Below, piece by piece: positions 1 through 8,548 of a DNA stretch of 64,000 nt. A program made the position numbers and the translations under genes. The notes under the pieces were generated by a model. It was not told the origin of the DNA. It made no database searches and was given only the letters and a program-made list of their open reading frames with translations. Position 1 is the first letter of the stretch. Each line of letters starts with the position of its first letter. Source of the stretch: DASSKA01 sp963839365 (lineage in GTDB: Bacteria > Actinomycetota > Actinomycetes > Propionibacteriales > Nocardioidaceae); the NCBI GenBank assembly GCA_963839365.1, contig CAWIUT010000005.1:124001-188000 (forward strand), in the 5' to 3' direction.

Positions 1-1449
1 CGCGCCGGGACCCGCAGCGGAGGCGCGCACCGGCCGCCCCAGGTGCTCGATGACCGCCCCAACGTCTTGATGATCACTGCGGACGACGCGGCGCCCGGCG
101 ACCTGCCATACATGCCGCGCACGGAGCGGCTGATCGCCCGCCGGGGTGTCACGTTCACCGACGCCTTGTCACCGGACCCGATCTGCGTGCCGGCGCGGGC
201 GTCGATGCTGACCGGGCAGTACGCCCACAACCATCAGGCGCTGACCATCGGCGGACAGGCCGGCGGCGTCGACGCGTTCAACGACAAGCGCACGCTGCCC
301 ATCTGGCTGCAGAACGCGGGCTACGACACCCTGTTCATCGGGAAGTACCTCAACGGCTACGGGCACGGGACCGGCGACCCCACCGACATCCCCCCTGGCT
401 GGACCCAGTGGCGCCCCACATGGGGCGGGTCGACGTACAACTTCACCCACCCGACGCTGGACATCAACGGCCGGCTGCACAAGTACCACGAGTACAACTC
501 GCGCCTGTTCCAGCAGCAGACGCAGGAGCTGTTGCGGCAACCGCGCCGCACCCGGCACCCGTGGTTCATGTGGGTGAACTACGTCGCGCCGCACCGTGGC
601 GGCCCGATCCAGCCTGATGACCCCCAGCGGCTCTACCCGGACGACCCGTCGGTGTGGATCCCGACCACCCATCCGGCGGGACAGGACCAGGGCAGGTTCG
701 CCGACGTCGAGCTGCCTCACAACCCGAGCATGTTCCGGTCGGTGGCAGGCGAGCCGAGCGACGGCGCGGCGATGAGCCGCACCAAGCGGCAGATGGTCCG
801 CGTCGGCTACGAGCAGCGGCTCGAGGCGCTGCAGAGCGTCGACCGGGCGGTCTCGCGCACGGTGGCCACGCTGCGCAAGACCCACCAGCTGGCCAATACC
901 GTGCTGATCTTCAACTCCGACAACGGCTTCCTCACCGGTCAGCACAACCACTACGGGAAGCTGGTCCACTTCAACGACTCGGAACGCGTCCCGATGGTGA
1001 TGTCCGGCCCCGGGATCCCCAAGGACATCAAGGTCCGCACCGCGGTGGCCGACTCCGACATCCCCACCACCATCGCCGCCATTGCACACGCGCGGCCGAC
1101 CCGGCGCCAGGACGGCGTGAACATGCTCCCGTGGCTGAGCCGGAGCACCTGGGACCGGGTGGTCCCCATCGAGGCCTACCCGGTGAAGGGCGGCACCACC
1201 CCCATCTACACCGGTATCCGGGAGGGCCCGTGGACCTACGTGCACTGGACGACCAAGGGCGGCTTCGAGGAGCTGTACGACCGTTCTCACGACCGGTTCG
1301 AGATGCACAACCTGGCCGGCGACCCGGCCTACCGTCGACAGCTCCGGCACTTCCGCCGGCTCGACCGCCGGTACCGTGACTGCGCAGGGCCCACCTGTCC
1401 GAAGGCGTTCGTCAACCCGTCCCGGCGCCCGTTGCTCTACGGTCGGTAG
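1..1449 (+). CDS. Type I sulfatase, 5' end outside the window
   Basis: Arylsulfatase/N-acetylglucosamine-6-sulfatase-like enzyme that would hydrolyse sulfate esters. The formylglycine motif C-x-P-x-R is present as CVPARASMLTG (Cys at residue 48 counted from the GTG at 43), after the metal-binding ITADD stretch at residues 12-16; a second metal motif, NSDNGF, lies near residue 294. The frame stays open upstream of the GTG at 43 to base 1, and no signal peptide is visible, so the true start (probably with an export signal) is likely off the window. A formylglycine-generating enzyme gene two genes downstream supports the reading. The substrate cannot be told. Confidence 0.9.
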   Translation, partial: RAGTRSGGAHRPPQVLDDRPNVLMITADDAAPGDLPYMPRTERLIARRGVTFTDALSPDPICVPARASMLTGQYAHNHQALTIGGQAGGVDAFNDKRTLPIWLQNAGYDTLFIGKYLNGYGHGTGDPTDIPPGWTQWRPTWGGSTYNFTHPTLDINGRLHKYHEYNSRLFQQQTQELLRQPRRTRHPWFMWVNYVAPHRGGPIQPDDPQRLYPDDPSVWIPTTHPAGQDQGRFADVELPHNPSMFRSVAGEPSDGAAMSRTKRQMVRVGYEQRLEALQSVDRAVSRTVATLRKTHQLANTVLIFNSDNGFLTGQHNHYGKLVHFNDSERVPMVMSGPGIPKDIKVRTAVADSDIPTTIAAIAHARPTRRQDGVNMLPWLSRSTWDRVVPIEAYPVKGGTTPIYTGIREGPWTYVHWTTKGGFEELYDRSHDRFEMHNLAGDPAYRRQLRHFRRLDRRYRDCAGPTCPKAFVNPSRRPLLYGR

Positions 1450-1470
1450 AGCCACACCAGAGGAGACCTC

Positions 1471-2064
1471 ATGCACAAGCACCGGCTCGTCGTCCCCGCG
1501 ACGCTGGCGGCTGCTGGTCTGCTCAGCGTCATGGGTGGTGCGGCGTACGCCTCCGGTCCGGCGCCGGTCGTGGCGACCGACCACCGCCACGACGTGCAGC
1601 TCGTCGACGGTCCGCCCGGTCCCCACGCGACCTCGATCGACATCCACTCGATGCGGTGGTCGAGGTCCGGTGACGCGCTGCGGGTCAGTGTGGTGGTCCG
1701 AAGGCTCCTGCCGGACGAGATCAACCAGTACGCCGTCTTCCGGGCCGTCGACCCGGCCAGTGGCCGCCACTTCCTGATCCAGGCCTCCACGGTCACACCT
1801 GTGGCGCACGTCGCGGCGGGTTCCTGGGCCCACCAGCTGTCCTGCCGCGGCGCGACCGGGCAGACTGCAGTGAACCAGAACGGCACTGGCACAATCGTGG
1901 CGACCGTGCCACTGCACTGTCTCGGCCGACCGGCCACGTTGAGGCGCCTGCAGGGGCAGACCGCTGCCAAGAGCTACACCGTGACCCAGTACTACTCGTT
2001 CGACGTGGCCCGCACCACGAAGGTGCTCCACCTGCGTCAGCCGACCGCCTCGACCAGCCCGTGA
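1471..2064 (+). CDS. Secreted protein of unknown function
   Basis: 197-residue protein with a clear Sec signal peptide: basic start MHKHR, hydrophobic segment to about residue 25, likely cleavage after AYA (residue 27). The mature part has two Cys residues (in QLSCRGA and PLHCLG) that could form a disulfide, and no motif I recognise. A good ribosome binding site (agaggag) precedes the ATG. It lies 21 bp after the sulfatase and its stop overlaps the FGE start (GTGA), so it is co-translated with both. A role linked to the sulfatase is inference from position only. Confidence 0.75.
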   Translation: MHKHRLVVPATLAAAGLLSVMGGAAYASGPAPVVATDHRHDVQLVDGPPGPHATSIDIHSMRWSRSGDALRVSVVVRRLLPDEINQYAVFRAVDPASGRHFLIQASTVTPVAHVAAGSWAHQLSCRGATGQTAVNQNGTGTIVATVPLHCLGRPATLRRLQGQTAAKSYTVTQYYSFDVARTTKVLHLRQPTASTSP

Positions 2065-3014
2065 CCGAGCAGTCCCCCTGCTGCACCGGCGGCGGGTCCT
2101 CCCGGACCGCCCCGCCGGACCACCCCTGGCCCCCACCGGCCGCCGTCGCAAGACCGCTTCGCGGCCAGGTCCGGATCCCGGGAGGGCGGTTCGAGATGGG
2201 CGACGCGTTCGAGGAGGGCTACCCCGCCGACGGCGAGCTGCCCCGCCATATCGTCACCCTGTCGTCCTTCGCGCTCGACGCCGCCGCGGTGACCAATGCC
2301 GCGTTCGCCACCTTCGTCAAGGCGACCGGCTACGTCACCGAGGCGGAGCGTTACGGCTCGTCGATGGTGTTCCACCTCGCCTACCGCGGCGACGGCTCCG
2401 ACGTGAAGGGAGCGGTCGCCGGAACTCCGTGGTGGCTGGACGTTGCCGGCGCCTGCTGGCGGCGTCCGGAGGGACGCGACTCCGACATCGGCGCGCGGCA
2501 GAACCACCCCGTCGTGCACGTCAGCCACCACGACGCGTCGGCGTACGCGGCCTGGGCCGGCAAGCGACTGCCCACCGAGGCCGAGTGGGAGTACGCCGCC
2601 CGGGGCGGCCTCGAAGGGGCGCGGTTCGCCTGGGGTGACGAGCTGACACCGCGCGGGAGGTGGGTGTGCAACATCTTCCAGGGCGACTTCCCGCGCACCA
2701 ACACCCTGGAGGACGGCTACCTCACGACCGCTCCCGTCAAGAAGTTCCCGCCCAACGGCCGCGGCCTGTACCAGGTCGCCGGGAACGTCTGGGAGTGGTG
2801 CGCCGACTGGTTCGACGCCGACTACTACGCCCGCTCTCCGGAGAGCGACCCGACCGGACCGAGCAGCGGGCAGCTCCGCGTGATGCGTGGCGGCTCCTAC
2901 CTGTGCCACGACTCCTACTGCAACCGGTACCGGGTGGCCGCCCGGTCCGCCACGCCGCCGTCCTCCTCGGCGGCCAACCTCGGCTTCCGGTGCGCGGCGA
3001 CGCTGACGGCCTGA
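2061..3014 (+). CDS. Formylglycine-generating enzyme (sulfatase-modifying factor)
   Basis: 317 residues, FGE/SUMF1 family: copper-dependent oxidase that converts the motif cysteine of type I sulfatases to formylglycine. Family hallmarks: start of the domain RIPGGRFEMGD near residue 36, KRLPTEAEWEYAARGG, NVWEWCADW, and the C-terminal RGGSYLCHDSYCNRYR with the two active-site cysteines C282 and C287 (C-x4-C, matching the Cys272/Cys277 pair of the Streptomyces coelicolor enzyme). The GTG start overlaps the previous stop by 4 bp. It probably activates the sulfatase encoded at the start of the operon; the FGE usually acts in the cytoplasm in bacteria, before export. Confidence 0.95.
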   Translation: MTEQSPCCTGGGSSRTAPPDHPWPPPAAVARPLRGQVRIPGGRFEMGDAFEEGYPADGELPRHIVTLSSFALDAAAVTNAAFATFVKATGYVTEAERYGSSMVFHLAYRGDGSDVKGAVAGTPWWLDVAGACWRRPEGRDSDIGARQNHPVVHVSHHDASAYAAWAGKRLPTEAEWEYAARGGLEGARFAWGDELTPRGRWVCNIFQGDFPRTNTLEDGYLTTAPVKKFPPNGRGLYQVAGNVWEWCADWFDADYYARSPESDPTGPSSGQLRVMRGGSYLCHDSYCNRYRVAARSATPPSSSAANLGFRCAATLTA

Positions 3015-3035
3015 CCTCTCGGGCCCGCCGTGGCC

Positions 3036-4983
3036 TCATAGACCTGCCGGTGCTGCCCCCGAAGGGCTGGCCGGGCTCGCGGCCGGCTCCTCCGCTGCGG
3101 ACGGCGGGCGCTGGGCGGGCATGAACATCGGCTCACCCTCGTGGATGTTCCCGGCACGGTCGAGCTCGGCGTCGAGCGTGATCGCGGCATCGATCAGCGC
3201 GAGGTGGGTGAACACCTGCGGGAAGTTGCCGATCTGCTCGCCCGTGAGCGCCACCTCCTCGGAGTACAGCCCCAGGTGGTTCGCGTAGGTGAGCATCTTC
3301 TCGAAGATGAGCCGGGCCTGGTCCACCCGCCCGGCCCGCGCGAGTGCGTCGACGTAGGCGAACGTGCACAGCGAGAAGGTGCCCTCCGAGCCGCGCAGAC
3401 CGTCCGGGGAGGCCTCGGGGTCGTAGCGGTAGACCAGGCTGTCGGTCACCAGCTCGCTGCTCATCGCGTCCAGTGTGGACAGCCACATCGGGTCGCGCGG
3501 TGTGACGAAACCGACGGTGGACATCCGCAGCAGTGCCGAGTCGAGCACCTGGGGTGTCGTAGTGCTGCACGAAGGCCTTGCGGGCAGGGCTCCAGCCCCG
3601 GGCCATGATCTGGTCGTAGATGGCGTCGCGCTGCCGCCGCCAGGACTCCACCGGTGCCGGCCGGCCGTGCTCGAGGGCCAGTCGCACCCCACGGTCGAGC
3701 GCCACCCAGCTCATCAGCCGCCCGTAGGTGAAGTCCTTGCGTCCGCCGCGGGTCTCCCAGATCCCTTCCTCCGGCTGGTCCCAGTGGTCCGCAACCCAGT
3801 CCAGCATCTTCGTGACCGACTGCCACCCGATGTGTCCCATCTGCAGCCCGTGTCGGTCGCCGGCATAGAGGCTGTCCATCACCTCGCCGTAGATGTCGAG
3901 CTGGAGCTGTCCGGCAGCCCCGTTGCCGATTCGCACCGGGTAGGAACCGCGGTAGCCCTCCCAGTGCTCCAGCACCGTCTCTCCGAGGTCCGGCGAGCCG
4001 TCCACCCGGTACATGATGTTCAGTGGTCCGGTGTCACTGCCTTCCAACCGCGTCGCCCGGTCCCGCAGCCAGGCCGCGAAACCCGCCGCCTCCTCGGTGA
4101 ACCCCAACCCGAGCAGCGAGTAGACCGAGAACGACGCGTCGCGGATCCAGGTGTACCGGTAGTCCCAGTTCCGCTCGCCGCCGATCTGCTCCGGGAGTCC
4201 GGCGGTCGGCGCGGCGACCAGGCCGCCCGTGGGCGCGTAGGTGAGCAGCTTGAGGGTGATGGCCGAGCGGTGCAGGGTCTCCCGCCAGCGGCCGGAGTAC
4301 GTCGACTGGGCGACCCAGCGCTCCCAGAACCGCACCGTCTCGTCGTAGATCTGCTCGATGTCGGCGGGTCGCAGATCGCGGGTGGGGCCGGCCGTCCCGG
4401 TCTCCAGCATCATTCCGCGCAGCTGTCCGGCGTGCAGCGTGAACTGGGCGTGCAGGTCGTTGTCCCCACTGATCTCGGCGACCGCCAGCCGAGCGTCGTC
4501 CGGCTCGCGCACCAGGTGCGCCGTCATGGCGTGCCGGCTCGCCCGGAAGATGATCCCGCGGGGGGTGATCTCCACCTGGTGCGGGTCGCGGCCGTAGTCG
4601 AACCGGGGAGACAGCTCCATGTCGAAGGTCATCCTGCCCCGCACGCAGCGCAGCATCCGGATCAGCTGGTGCGTGTCGCTCGGGCGGGTGCTGCTCGAGA
4701 CGGGCATGAAGTCCAGCACCTCACCGACGCCCTCCTCGGTCATGAACCGGGTGACCAGGACTGCGGTGTCCGGGATGTACAGCTGCTTGGTGTTGTAGCC
4801 GTCCCCGACCGGCCGGACCCGGCATCGCCCGCCCTTGGCGTGGTCGAGAAGCGACCCGAACACGCTCGGCGAGTCGAAGCGCGGGGCGCAGAACCAGTCG
4901 ACGTCGCCGTCGGTGGACACGAGCGCGCTGGTCTGCAGGTCTCCGATGAGTCCGTGATCGGCGATGAGTGGGTAGTCGGGCAT
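3036..4983 (-). pseudogene. GH15 glucoamylase/trehalase-like gene with a one-base frameshift
   Basis: Glycoside hydrolase 15 family protein, like the trehalases and glucan-1,4-glucosidases of actinobacteria. Start chosen at the ATG at 4983 (MPDYPLIADHGLIGD, with aggaag upstream). The N-terminal frame carries RNWDYRYTWIRDASF and the catalytic-type HWEGYRGS; the C-terminal frame carries the second catalytic-type motif SEGTFSLCTFAY. The two frames meet near 3555, where the run of four C (minus strand GACACCCCAGGTG) has one base too many: removing one C joins VQHYDT to QVLDSALL without a gap and gives a 648-residue protein of normal length. As read, the product is truncated or mis-terminated. A sequencing error in the homopolymer is possible. 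Confidence 0.88.
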
Positions 4984-5064
4984 GGCGGTGGGCTCTTCCT
5001 GTGCGGCGGCGATGGCGGTTCCACGATTCGCCACCGCACCTGCCGGAACCTCATCCCACGAGGG

Positions 5065-5077
5065 TGAGGTTGCCTCA
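5065..5077. repeat. Small palindrome TGAGG-TTG-CCTCA
   Basis: Perfect 5-bp inverted repeat with a 3-bp loop, overlapping the stop codon of the sulfite-oxidase-like gene and lying upstream of the GH15 start. It could be a weak terminator hairpin or a regulator site for the GH15 gene. No T-run follows. Confidence 0.35.
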
Positions 5078-6154
5078 GCCGACGTTCACCGGATGGGCCA
5101 CCACGGCGTTGTAGCAGCAGCCCTTGTCGTTCCACGGGACGCCGTCGGGCTGGCGCTCCCCCTCGCTGTCGGTGGCCCGGGTCCGGATCTCATGGAAGCC
5201 GGCCGTCGCCTGCCAGCCGAAGGTGAACGGTACGGCGACCCCAGGCTGGTCCCCCGCGTCCAGGGCGGCCGGCAGCCACGGGCCGTCGTCGATGCGGTAC
5301 TCGACCTGTCGGACCTGCCGTTCCCCGGCGTAGGCGAGCCCGCGCATCCGGTGCTCCCCCGGCGCCATCGCCGCCGGCCAGTCCAGTGACAACATGCTGA
5401 CGACCGGCATCTCGGTGATCGGCACCCCGACCGCGGGCGACTGCGCGGGGTAGTCCGGACCCGCCAGGACGTACTCCTCGGTGTTCCAGGGCACCTGCAG
5501 CGGCTGGGTGCTGACCACGATGCGACCCACCCACTTGATCGAGGCGGTGCCGATCCAGCCGGGGACCACGACCCGGGCCGGGAACCCGTGGTCCGGCGGC
5601 AGCGTCTTGCCGTTCATCTGCAGTGCCAGGAGGGTGTCCTCGGCGAGCGCCTTGGCCAACGGCATCGGGCGCCGCCCGCGGTGGTCGTCGAGTCCTTCGG
5701 GCATCACGTCGCGGGCTGCGTCGAGCAGCCCGGCCCGGTCGAGCAGGTCCCGCAACGGCACTCCGGTCCACTCCGCGGTGCCGATGGCGCCCAGCCGCCA
5801 CTGCACCCCCTCGGCCTCCGTGCCGTGGTCCTCCTTGAAGAACCGGCGGCCGTTGCCGGCACACTCCAGGGTCGCCGTGCGCGTGGCCTGCGGCATCGCG
5901 GCGAGCTCGTCGTAGCTCAGCTCGAACGGGCGCCGTACGCCGTCCCCCTCGATGCGGAGCCGCCAGGTGCCGGGGTCGATGTCCGGGGTGGGGCTGTGGC
6001 TGCGGATGTAGAACCGGTCGACGGGCGTGAGGGGGCCGTCCGCGGTGGCGAGCCGGGTCTCGAAGTCGGTGCCGGTGCCCCGGTCGGCCAACAGCTCGCG
6101 GGGAACCGGCTTCTTGACGGCGGTGAACGTGGTGTGACTGGGAGGCTGGGCCAT
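5075..6154 (-). CDS. Sulfite-oxidase-like molybdopterin oxidoreductase
   Basis: About 359 residues (start MAQPPSHTTF at 6154; an in-frame ATG at 6199 would add 15). Sulfite oxidase/YedY-type family: oxidoreductase_molyb domain with the molybdenum-ligating Cys in TLECAGNGRR (about residue 98), the conserved GFPARVVVPGWIG region, and a C-terminal Mo-co dimerisation domain (SLDWPAA onwards). No heme-binding domain and no twin-arginine signal are seen, so it is probably a cytoplasmic enzyme needing a separate electron acceptor. It is upstream of the GH15 gene on the same strand with about 91 bp between them. A molybdenum cofactor gene (moaA) is found elsewhere in the window. Substrate uncertain. 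Confidence 0.88.
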   Translation of the reverse strand: MAQPPSHTTFTAVKKPVPRELLADRGTGTDFETRLATADGPLTPVDRFYIRSHSPTPDIDPGTWRLRIEGDGVRRPFELSYDELAAMPQATRTATLECAGNGRRFFKEDHGTEAEGVQWRLGAIGTAEWTGVPLRDLLDRAGLLDAARDVMPEGLDDHRGRRPMPLAKALAEDTLLALQMNGKTLPPDHGFPARVVVPGWIGTASIKWVGRIVVSTQPLQVPWNTEEYVLAGPDYPAQSPAVGVPITEMPVVSMLSLDWPAAMAPGEHRMRGLAYAGERQVRQVEYRIDDGPWLPAALDAGDQPGVAVPFTFGWQATAGFHEIRTRATDSEGERQPDGVPWNDKGCCYNAVVAHPVNVG

Positions 6155-6518
6155 GCGATCCGGGTGCCCAACGAGCGGCTTCGGTAAAACCCGGCACATG
6201 CGCAGACCCGCCGTCCGCGTGCCGTGGCTGGCCGACGGCGGGTCTCCCCCGGCTCGTGCGGTTGAACACTAGAGGACGAGCGGACGTCCGCCGGAGATGT
6301 TGCACACCGACACCTCATCCGCAACAGACTGTCACAGCCGAGCGGGACGGCCCGGTACTAGTCCACGGGCGTCCCGCGCCGGGCCGGGGTGCCGCCCAGG
6401 CGTGCCACGTCGCCTGCCCGAACGGTCGGTTCATCGGGCACTTCGGACATTCCGGTCCGGACGGGCGGTGGCGCGGCCTACGCTCTGGCCACAGTCCAGT
6501 GGCCTCTGGGAGGGGTCG
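6155..6518. promoter_or_regulatory. Divergent intergenic region with candidate promoter and inverted repeat
   Basis: Region of about 360 bp between the divergent molybdoenzyme and CAP-domain genes, with no coding signal. A -10-like TACGCT is at 6479-6484 reading toward the CAP gene, directly followed by a perfect inverted repeat GGCCAC (6487-6492), six-base loop, GTGGCC (6499-6504), which could be an operator or a 5' hairpin. On the minus strand, TAGTGT at 6271-6266 could serve the molybdoenzyme gene. All inferred by eye. Confidence 0.35.
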
Positions 6519-7109
6519 ATGCGGATCTCTTGGCGACCCCTCGTGCGTGCGAGGGGAATGCTCGGCGGCGTGCTCGCGGTGAGCGCGGCGCTGGTGATCT
6601 GTGCCCAGCCCGGCGAGCCGGTGGCCCCGGCGCCCGGCTGGCCCCCGGGCCCGGTGCACGCCGGCGTCCGGCTGGTCGGCGCGCCGGCGACGAGCTCGGC
6701 GATGGGTGCGGCGGAGCACGACTTCACGACCCAGGTCTTCAGGATGGTCAACCGGCGTCGCCACCTGCACGGGCTGCAGCGGGTGCGCCTGAACGGGTGC
6801 GTCACCGGCTTCTCCGACCACTGGGCTGCTCACCTGGTCGGCGAGAACCTCTACCAGCACAGCCACCTCCGTCGACTGCTGCACCGGTGCGCGAGCCCCT
6901 ACGTCGAGGAGAACATCGCCAAGCTCAGCGACGGCGCCACCCCGCGGCTGCTGGTGCGGCTGTGGATGCACTCCCCCGAGCACCGCGCCAACATCCTCAA
7001 CCAGCAGGTGACTGCCGGCGGGCTGAGCGTGCGGTGGGATCCGGACCGCCAGGTGTGGATCGCGGTCGAGAACTTCGCCGACCGCCCGGGCAGCCTGTCC
7101 GGCGGCTGA
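6519..7109 (+). CDS. Secreted CAP (SCP/PR-1) domain protein
   Basis: 196 residues from the ATG at 6519, which has a strong gggaggg ribosome site. Positively charged start (MRISWRPLVRAR), hydrophobic segment to about residue 30, likely Sec cleavage near VICA. The remainder is a CAP domain: VNRRRHLHGLQ helix, GENLYQHSH, EENIAKL and the family signature MHSPEHRANIL near residue 153, with WIAVENFA at the end. Bacterial CAP proteins are secreted and poorly characterised; function cannot be assigned. It ends 81 bp before the RiPP-like cluster on the same strand. Confidence 0.88.
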   Translation: MRISWRPLVRARGMLGGVLAVSAALVICAQPGEPVAPAPGWPPGPVHAGVRLVGAPATSSAMGAAEHDFTTQVFRMVNRRRHLHGLQRVRLNGCVTGFSDHWAAHLVGENLYQHSHLRRLLHRCASPYVEENIAKLSDGATPRLLVRLWMHSPEHRANILNQQVTAGGLSVRWDPDRQVWIAVENFADRPGSLSGG

Positions 7110-7190
7110 GCCCCGGAGTTTGCGGCCGGTGGGCCCGGGTACGCCCTGAACCGGGTCGGCGCACCCGGTGCCGGCCAGGGAGGAGCAACC

Positions 7191-7403
7191 ATGACCACCA
7201 CGCCCAACGAGCCGGTCGCCGACGAGGACCTGGAGACCGTCAGCGGCAGCACGTCGACCCCGGCCCCCGGGACGGACGCCGACGGCACGGACGGCGACGC
7301 CGGCGACACCACTGACGGCGACTCGAACGACGCCGACGGCACCGACGCCGACGGAGGCGCCAGTGACGGCGACTCGAACGACGCCGACGGCACGGACGCC
7401 TGA
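7191..7403 (+). CDS. Asp-rich small peptide with RiPP-like leader, candidate precursor
   Basis: 70 residues with good ribosome site (aggaggag). The N-terminus ends in DEDLETVSGS, which resembles the E-L-x-x-V-x-G-G/S leader end of double-glycine-type RiPP precursors; cleavage after residue 20 would leave a core starting TSTPAPG. The core is about one third Asp, plus Gly, Thr, Ser, Ala and two Asn in SNDADG, and the whole peptide has no Lys, Arg, His or aromatic residue. A 30-bp stretch (7313-7342) recurs exactly at 7364-7393, a 17-residue repeat. The next gene starts within about 12 bp. A modified peptide is inference; a metal-binding acidic protein is the alternative, since DxDxDG-like runs can bind calcium. 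Confidence 0.7.
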   Translation: MTTTPNEPVADEDLETVSGSTSTPAPGTDADGTDGDAGDTTDGDSNDADGTDADGGASDGDSNDADGTDA

Positions 7404-7414
7404 GGAGCGTCACC

Positions 7415-8548
7415 CTGAACCAGGACGCGCTCACGCTGCTCGCCGGCGACGCCCGGACGTTCCTCGACAAGCGGTGGGGCGCCGCGGTCCACCTGCACCG
7501 GGCCGACCCCGGCGCCCTGGTCGGGATGCTGTCGCTGGACGACGTGGACCATCTGCTCACCAGCGCGGCGCTGCGCACCCCTGCCCTGCGGGTCGCCCGC
7601 GACGGCGAGGTGCTGTCGGACTCGGCGTTCACCCGGTCGGCGTCGCTGGCCGGCAGGCCGATGACCGGACTCGTCGACGGCCAGAAGGTGCTGGACCTGT
7701 TCGACGGCGGAGCCTCGATCGTGCTGCAGGGGTTGCAGCGCTACTGGCCGCCGCTGGCGGACCTGGTGGCCGCGCTGGAGCTGGCCCTGGGGCATCCCTG
7801 CCAGGCCAACGCCTACCTGACCCCGCCGGGCTCGCAGGGCTTCGCGCTGCACAGCGACACCCATGACGTGTTCGTCTTCCAGACCCGTGGGCGCAAGCAG
7901 TGGGAGGTGCACGACGACTCCGGGGTGCGCGACGTGGTCATGGAGCCCGGCGTGAGCATGTACCTGCCCACCGGGACTCCGCACGCCGCCCGTGCTCTGG
8001 CCGGGGCCTCGCTGCACGTCACCGTGGGGATCAACCGGGTCACCTGGCGGCAGCTGCTGACCCGGGTGGTCAACGAGCTGCTCACCGACGACGCGTTCGA
8101 CCGGCCGCTGCCGGCGGGCTACCTGGACGACCCGGCGGTCCTGGCCGAGCAGCTGGACGGCCCGCTCCGCGAGCTGCGCGCTGGCCTGTCCTCGAAGGCG
8201 CCCGGCAACCTCGCCCGCGAGCAGGTGGCCAGGTTCCTGACCAGCCGCCGGCCGCCCTCCCGCGGTGCGCTGCGGGACCGGTTGGCCATCGAGGGGCTCT
8301 CCGACTCCACCCCGCTCGTGCGCCGGCCGGGAACGCCGTGCGTGCTGGACGGCAGCGGTCAGCGGCTGCGCGTGCTGCTCGGAGACAGGGAGATCCGCAT
8401 GCCGCAGCGGCTGCGCGAGCCGATGGAGCTCATCCGGGACCAGGGACGGTTCCGGCCCGCCGACCTGGCGCGCTGGCTCGACCCTGAGAGCCGCCTGGTG
8501 CTCGTCCGGCGGCTGGTCCGTGAGGGCATGCTGAGGATCGGGGAGTGA
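7415..8548 (+). CDS. JmjC/cupin-4 family 2-oxoglutarate oxygenase
   Basis: Fe(II)/2-oxoglutarate-dependent hydroxylase family (ribosomal oxygenase/YcfD-like fold). Iron triad H-x-D at 7850-7858 (ALHSDTHD) and distal His at 7982-7984 (PTGTPHAARAL). A dimerisation region follows, then a C-terminal winged-helix-like part (RFRPADLARWLD). Homology begins upstream of the first ATG (7526): the frame reads FLDKRWGAAVHLHRAD near 7453, so a start at the CTG at 7415, seven bases after gaggag, is proposed (377 residues). The start codon is therefore uncertain. It lies between the Asp-rich peptide and the ferredoxin-like gene, suggesting it modifies the peptide, for instance by Asn or Asp hydroxylation (inference). 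Confidence 0.82.
   Translation: MNQDALTLLAGDARTFLDKRWGAAVHLHRADPGALVGMLSLDDVDHLLTSAALRTPALRVARDGEVLSDSAFTRSASLAGRPMTGLVDGQKVLDLFDGGASIVLQGLQRYWPPLADLVAALELALGHPCQANAYLTPPGSQGFALHSDTHDVFVFQTRGRKQWEVHDDSGVRDVVMEPGVSMYLPTGTPHAARALAGASLHVTVGINRVTWRQLLTRVVNELLTDDAFDRPLPAGYLDDPAVLAEQLDGPLRELRAGLSSKAPGNLAREQVARFLTSRRPPSRGALRDRLAIEGLSDSTPLVRRPGTPCVLDGSGQRLRVLLGDREIRMPQRLREPMELIRDQGRFRPADLARWLDPESRLVLVRRLVREGMLRIGE

Noticed and set aside
169..2151. 660-codon minus-strand frame over the sulfatase and secreted protein
   Set aside because: Shadow of the sulfatase on the other strand; no start signal or domain.
5060..5080. Second iron-box candidate (GGTGAGGTTGCCTCA)
   Set aside because: Only about half of the IdeR/DtxR consensus matches and the centre differs; better seen as a small hairpin.
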